Shown here: positions 5,104-7,367 of the stretch, piece after piece
Layout of the letters: each line of letters opens with the position of its first letter
How positions within the stretch are numbered: the stretch's first letter is position 1
Position numbers and translations under genes: made by a program
Notes under the pieces: model-generated
What the model was told of the DNA's origin: nothing
What the model saw: only the letters and a program-made list of their open reading frames with translations
Databases searched by the model: none
Source: an uncultured Faecalibacterium sp.
GTDB lineage: Bacteria > Bacillota > Clostridia > Oscillospirales > Ruminococcaceae
DNA length: 7,367 nucleotides
NCBI GenBank assembly: GCA_900765105.1
Contig: CAAFQM010000368.1
Location: 1-7,367, forward strand
Reading direction: 5' to 3'

Positions 5104-5111
5104 AAAGGAGG
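5104..5111 (+). promoter_or_regulatory. Ribosome binding site of the second small-peptide gene
   Basis: AAAGGAGG, a near-perfect match to the 16S rRNA 3' end, 8 nt before the ATG at 5120. It is the main reason to accept this short ORF. Confidence 0.75.
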
Positions 5112-5119
5112 CCTGCCCT

Positions 5120-5212
5120 ATGTTCACTGCCCTGCGCGATCTGTTCTACAACCTGTTCCCCATCAACCTGCCGGGAATCTGGTGGATCCTCTCCGAGCGC
5201 TGGTTCCTGTAA
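5120..5212 (+). CDS. Small hydrophobic Trp-rich peptide, 30 aa (second of a tandem pair), function unknown
   Basis: I do not recognise this gene. It is a 30-codon ORF with an excellent ribosome binding site (AAAGGAGG, 8-nt spacing), TAA stop, and a strong terminator beginning 20 bp later. The peptide begins MFTALRDLFYNLFPINLPG and ends with three Trp in its last ten residues (IWWILSERWFL). Charged residues are limited to Arg6, Asp7, Glu26 and Arg27, so net charge is near zero, with aromatic residues throughout and two Pro in the middle. It is not homologous by eye to the first peptide, but has the same length and hydrophobic character. The pair could be a two-component membrane-active peptide, a toxin-like pair or membrane-protein helper subunits; nothing in the sequence decides between these. 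Confidence 0.65.
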   Translation: MFTALRDLFYNLFPINLPGIWWILSERWFL

Positions 5213-5231
5213 ACCGGCACTCAAAGCCTGC

Positions 5232-5271
5232 AAAAAGGGAGCGTTTCCTGTTTGGAAATGCTCCCTTTTTT
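5232..5271. terminator. Long bidirectional terminator between the small-peptide genes and the ROK gene
   Basis: AAAAAGGGAGC (5232-5242) pairs with GCTCCCTTTTT (5260-5270). A G-T pair and TTTCC/GGAAA continue the stem (5243-5248 with 5254-5259), leaving a five-base loop. T runs follow in both directions (5266-5271 on plus, 5236-5232 on minus). It serves the plus-strand peptides, ending 20 bp upstream, and the convergent minus-strand ROK gene, whose stop codon is 9 bp away. Confidence 0.95.
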
Positions 5272-5279
5272 AATCAGTC

Positions 5280-6194
5280 TCAGCCGTGGAATTCCTGCAG
5301 ATAGGCCGCCATGGCGCCCACCTGATTAGCCTCGGCGCTGAAGGCGCAGGGCACGATCTCGCAGCGGGGCAGACCCTTCATATAAGGCATATCGCCCCGG
5401 GAGGCGAACAGCCCGGCATAGGCGCTGCGCACCCCCTCCAGCAAAATGGGCTGTTTACTGATGCCGCCGCCGATGGCCACCTTTTCCACGTCCAGCAGGA
5501 CGGTCAGGTTGTAGATCTGCACCGCCACGGCCTTGCAGAAGCGCGCCAGCACTTCCAGCGCTTCCGGCTCGCCGGCGTTGGCGGCGTCAAAGAAGATGCG
5601 GCCGTTCATGGGGGCGTCCTCCGGCAGACCCTTGCGGGCGAGGTACCACAGCAGCAGATTGCGGGTGCTGCACTGGCAGGCCATGGTCTTGTCCGGGGCG
5701 TCCCACTCGTCGGCATTGGTGTTGACAAAGCTGTACTCCCCGGCGGTAAAGTGCACGCCCCGCACCAGCTCGCCGTTGGCGATAATGCCGCCGCCCACGC
5801 CGGTGCCGATGAGGAACACCGCTGCGTTGGTGCAGCCCTGCAGAACGCCGGCCCGCAGCTCAGCGATGGCCGCCGCCTTGCCGTCGTTTTCCAGCGAGAC
5901 GGGGCAGCCGCATTTCTCGCGGATGCGCTGTCCCACCGGGGTGCCGGTGTTGTACAGCAGGGCACCGCCGTTGGAAACATAGCCGGTTTTATTGTCCACA
6001 AAGCCAGGCAGGGCCACCGCAATGCCCTCCACTTCGTCCTTGTGGGGTGCATACAGCGCGTACAGTGCATCCAGAAAATGCTCCTGCGTGTCCCGCGGCG
6101 TGGGCATCGAACCCGTATCCGTGCGGTGCATCTGCTCATCCATCACCGAATATTTGATCTCGGTGCCGCCAACGTCAAAAACCATGACCTTCAT
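5280..6194 (-). CDS. ROK-family sugar kinase-like protein
   Basis: A 304-residue cytoplasmic ROK-family protein, expected to phosphorylate a sugar or glucoside at the expense of ATP. The start at 6194 has GGAGG 9 nt upstream, although the open frame extends to 6320. It shows the N-terminal phosphate-binding DVGGTEIKYS (7-16), the catalytic-region END at 102-104 with Asp104 as predicted base, the glycine-rich GTGVGGGIIANGELVRG (130-146), a second nucleotide-binding stretch VAIGGGIS (239-246), and the usual C-terminal GAMAAY (293-298). There is no N-terminal helix-turn-helix, so it is a kinase rather than a ROK repressor. The classical zinc site is missing: the usual GEIGH is AGEYSFV (151-157), and the usual CxCGxxGC stretch is reduced to CQC (173-175) followed by STRNLL. 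This resembles the zinc-less beta-glucoside kinase-like branch. The gene stands alone with its own promoter; the sugar cannot be named. Confidence 0.9.
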   Translation of the reverse strand: MKVMVFDVGGTEIKYSVMDEQMHRTDTGSMPTPRDTQEHFLDALYALYAPHKDEVEGIAVALPGFVDNKTGYVSNGGALLYNTGTPVGQRIREKCGCPVSLENDGKAAAIAELRAGVLQGCTNAAVFLIGTGVGGGIIANGELVRGVHFTAGEYSFVNTNADEWDAPDKTMACQCSTRNLLLWYLARKGLPEDAPMNGRIFFDAANAGEPEALEVLARFCKAVAVQIYNLTVLLDVEKVAIGGGISKQPILLEGVRSAYAGLFASRGDMPYMKGLPRCEIVPCAFSAEANQVGAMAAYLQEFHG

Positions 6195-6201
6195 ATCATT
6201 T

Positions 6202-6208
6202 TTCCTCC
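6202..6208 (-). promoter_or_regulatory. Ribosome binding site of the ROK gene
   Basis: GGAGGAA on the minus strand before the ATG at 6194. It fixes the start 42 codons inside the longest open frame, and the upstream part of that frame lies across the promoter and the cysS terminator. Confidence 0.85.
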
Positions 6209-6237
6209 GCAAAACTGCGTTTTTTGATCCTGCCCCT

Positions 6238-6266
6238 ATTATGGCAAACCCCGCCGGAAATGTAAA
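6238..6266 (-). promoter_or_regulatory. Predicted promoter of the ROK gene
   Basis: Minus-strand -35 TTTACA (6266-6261), 17-bp spacer, -10 CATAAT (6243-6238). The -35 hexamer is the same as in the MATE promoter. Transcription would begin near 6231, with a leader of about 37 nt. It starts right after the T tract of the cysS terminator. Confidence 0.8.
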
Positions 6267-6270
6267 GGGA

Positions 6271-6318
6271 AAACAAGCAAAAGCACCCCGGAAAGGCGTG
6301 AAGCTCTTTCCGGGGTGC
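6271..6318 (-). terminator. Rho-independent terminator of cysS
   Basis: On the minus strand GCACCCCGGAAAG (6318-6306) pairs perfectly over 13 bp with CTTTCCGGGGTGC (6295-6283) around a ten-base loop. A T-rich tract follows (TTTT at 6282-6279 and again at 6274-6271, interrupted). It begins 16 bp after the cysS stop codon. Confidence 0.93.
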
Positions 6319-6334
6319 AATCGTTTCTGTCAGC

Positions 6335-7367
6335 TTACAGTTTGCTCAGCTGCGGACCCTGTGCGGTGTCCTTGACCGCCCAGCCCATCTCGGTCAGCTG
6401 TGCGCGGATGGCGTCGGCGGTGGCCCAGTCCTTGGCCTTCTTGGCGGCGGCGCGCTTTTCCACCAGTTCAGTCACTTCGGCGGGCACGTCGTCCTTCTTG
6501 CGGTTGTACAGCAGGCCCAGCACGCCTGTGATCTCGTCAAAGGCGGCGGCAGCGGTCTGCAGGGCTTCCTTGCTGGAAGAGGCAGACAGGGTGTTGATCT
6601 CCTTGACCAGATCGAATACGGCAGCCAGTGCGTCGGGGGTGTTCAGATCATCGTCCATGGCGGTGCAGAATTTCTGCTTTGCCTCGGCGGCCTTTTCCTT
6701 CAGGCTTTCATCGGTGCCGAACTCAGTCTTGGTCAGGGCAAAGTCCAGATTTTCGCGGCAGGTGTACAGGCGTTCCAGACTGTTCTTGCAGCTCTCGATC
6801 AGATCCACGGTGTAGTTCAGCGGCATCCGGTAACCGGCGGTCAGCATGAAGTAGCGGATCGGCTCGTAGCCGTAGATGTTGGCCACGTCCCGCACGGTGA
6901 AGAAGTTGTGCAGGCTCTTGGACATTTTCTGGTTGTCCACGTTGATAAAGCCGTTGTGCATCCAGTAGCGGGCAAAGGTGCAGCCGTTGGCGCACTCGCT
7001 CTGTGCGATCTCGTTTTCGTGGTGGGGGAAAATCAGATCCTGACCGCCGCAGTGCAGGTCGATGGTCTTGCCCAGATGAGTGCGGCTCATGGCGCTGCAC
7101 TCAATGTGCCAGCCCGGGCGGCCCATGCCGTAGGGGCTTTCCCATGCAGGCTCGCCGGGTTTGGCGGCCTTCCACACGGCAAAGTCGGCGGGGTCTTCCT
7201 TCAGGTCATCGTCCATCTGGCTGCGCAGCTCACGGTTGCCGCTCTCCAGATCGTCCAGCTTCAGGTGGCTCAGCTTGCCGTACTCGGGGTCGCTCTTGAC
7301 GCGGAAATACACGTCGCCGTTCTTGGCAACATAGGCGTGGCCGGAGTCGATCAGATCCTTGACGATG
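6335..7367 (-). CDS. cysS: Cysteinyl-tRNA synthetase (C-terminal part, gene cut by the right edge)
   Basis: Class I aminoacyl-tRNA synthetase that charges tRNA-Cys with cysteine using ATP in the cytoplasm. The open frame runs to the right edge; 343 residues are visible and roughly 120 N-terminal residues, with the HIGH motif and first zinc ligand, are outside. The visible part opens IVKDLIDSGHAYVAKNGDVY. It contains GRPGWHIECSAMSRTHLG, whose Cys is a family zinc ligand, and DLHCGGQDLIFPHHENEIAQ, whose His and Glu complete the zinc site. The second class I signature KMSKS follows (visible residues 147-151, in NQKMSKSLHNFFTVRD), then the helical anticodon-binding C-terminal region. The ATG at 7312 codon position in databases would be a false internal start: the codon there is GTG and homology continues upstream. 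No frameshift is seen. It is followed by its own terminator, and the ROK gene downstream is a separate unit. Confidence 0.98.
   Translation of the reverse strand, partial: IVKDLIDSGHAYVAKNGDVYFRVKSDPEYGKLSHLKLDDLESGNRELRSQMDDDLKEDPADFAVWKAAKPGEPAWESPYGMGRPGWHIECSAMSRTHLGKTIDLHCGGQDLIFPHHENEIAQSECANGCTFARYWMHNGFINVDNQKMSKSLHNFFTVRDVANIYGYEPIRYFMLTAGYRMPLNYTVDLIESCKNSLERLYTCRENLDFALTKTEFGTDESLKEKAAEAKQKFCTAMDDDLNTPDALAAVFDLVKEINTLSASSSKEALQTAAAAFDEITGVLGLLYNRKKDDVPAEVTELVEKRAAAKKAKDWATADAIRAQLTEMGWAVKDTAQGPQLSKL

Noticed and set aside
5286..6227. 313-codon plus-strand open frame
   Set aside because: It is antisense to the ROK gene, whose motifs are unmistakable.
1..7367. CRISPR array, tRNA/rRNA genes, insertion sequences, prophage
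   Set aside because: I looked on both strands for regular repeats with spacers, cloverleaf-type sequences, transposase motifs and terminal inverted repeats, and saw none.

Overview
The window looks like a chromosomal segment of a fairly GC-rich, low-complexity-free Clostridia genome. The best match from memory is Faecalibacterium or a close Oscillospiraceae relative. Reasons: Firmicutes-type enolase, strong AAGGAGG-class ribosome binding sites, GC-biased third codon positions, short AT-rich intergenic gaps with clear -35/-10 boxes, and rho-independent terminators. The genus is inferred, not proven.

Layout from left to right. (1) 1-85, minus: first 28 codons of a LivH-type branched-chain amino acid ABC permease. 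(2) 259-1470, minus: its lipoprotein substrate-binding protein. The two genes are separated by a terminator hairpin (148-193) and a second hairpin, and the binding-protein gene has its own promoter followed by a terminator-like hairpin in the leader. (3) 1738-3159, minus: a MATE-family efflux transporter. (4) 3160-3483: a 324-bp divergent regulatory region with a promoter for each side and several inverted and direct repeats. (5) 3484-4782, plus: enolase, closed by a strong terminator. (6) 4956-5212, plus: two consecutive 30-codon ORFs for hydrophobic peptides, each with a ribosome binding site, closed by a long bidirectional terminator. (7) 5280-6194, minus: a ROK-family sugar kinase-like protein with its own promoter. 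(8) 6335-7367, minus: the C-terminal three quarters of cysteinyl-tRNA synthetase, closed by a 13-bp terminator.

Most genes appear to be separate transcription units, and no large shared pathway links them. The permease and binding protein work together in amino-acid or related solute import. Enolase is central glycolysis, and the ROK protein may feed phosphorylated sugar into it. CysS and MATE are ordinary housekeeping or export functions. All genes are intact except the two cut by the window edges.

The least ordinary parts are the tandem pair of 30-residue hydrophobic peptides, the terminator hairpin at the 5' end of the binding-protein mRNA, and the repeat-rich control regions at 1588-1729 and 3252-3354.
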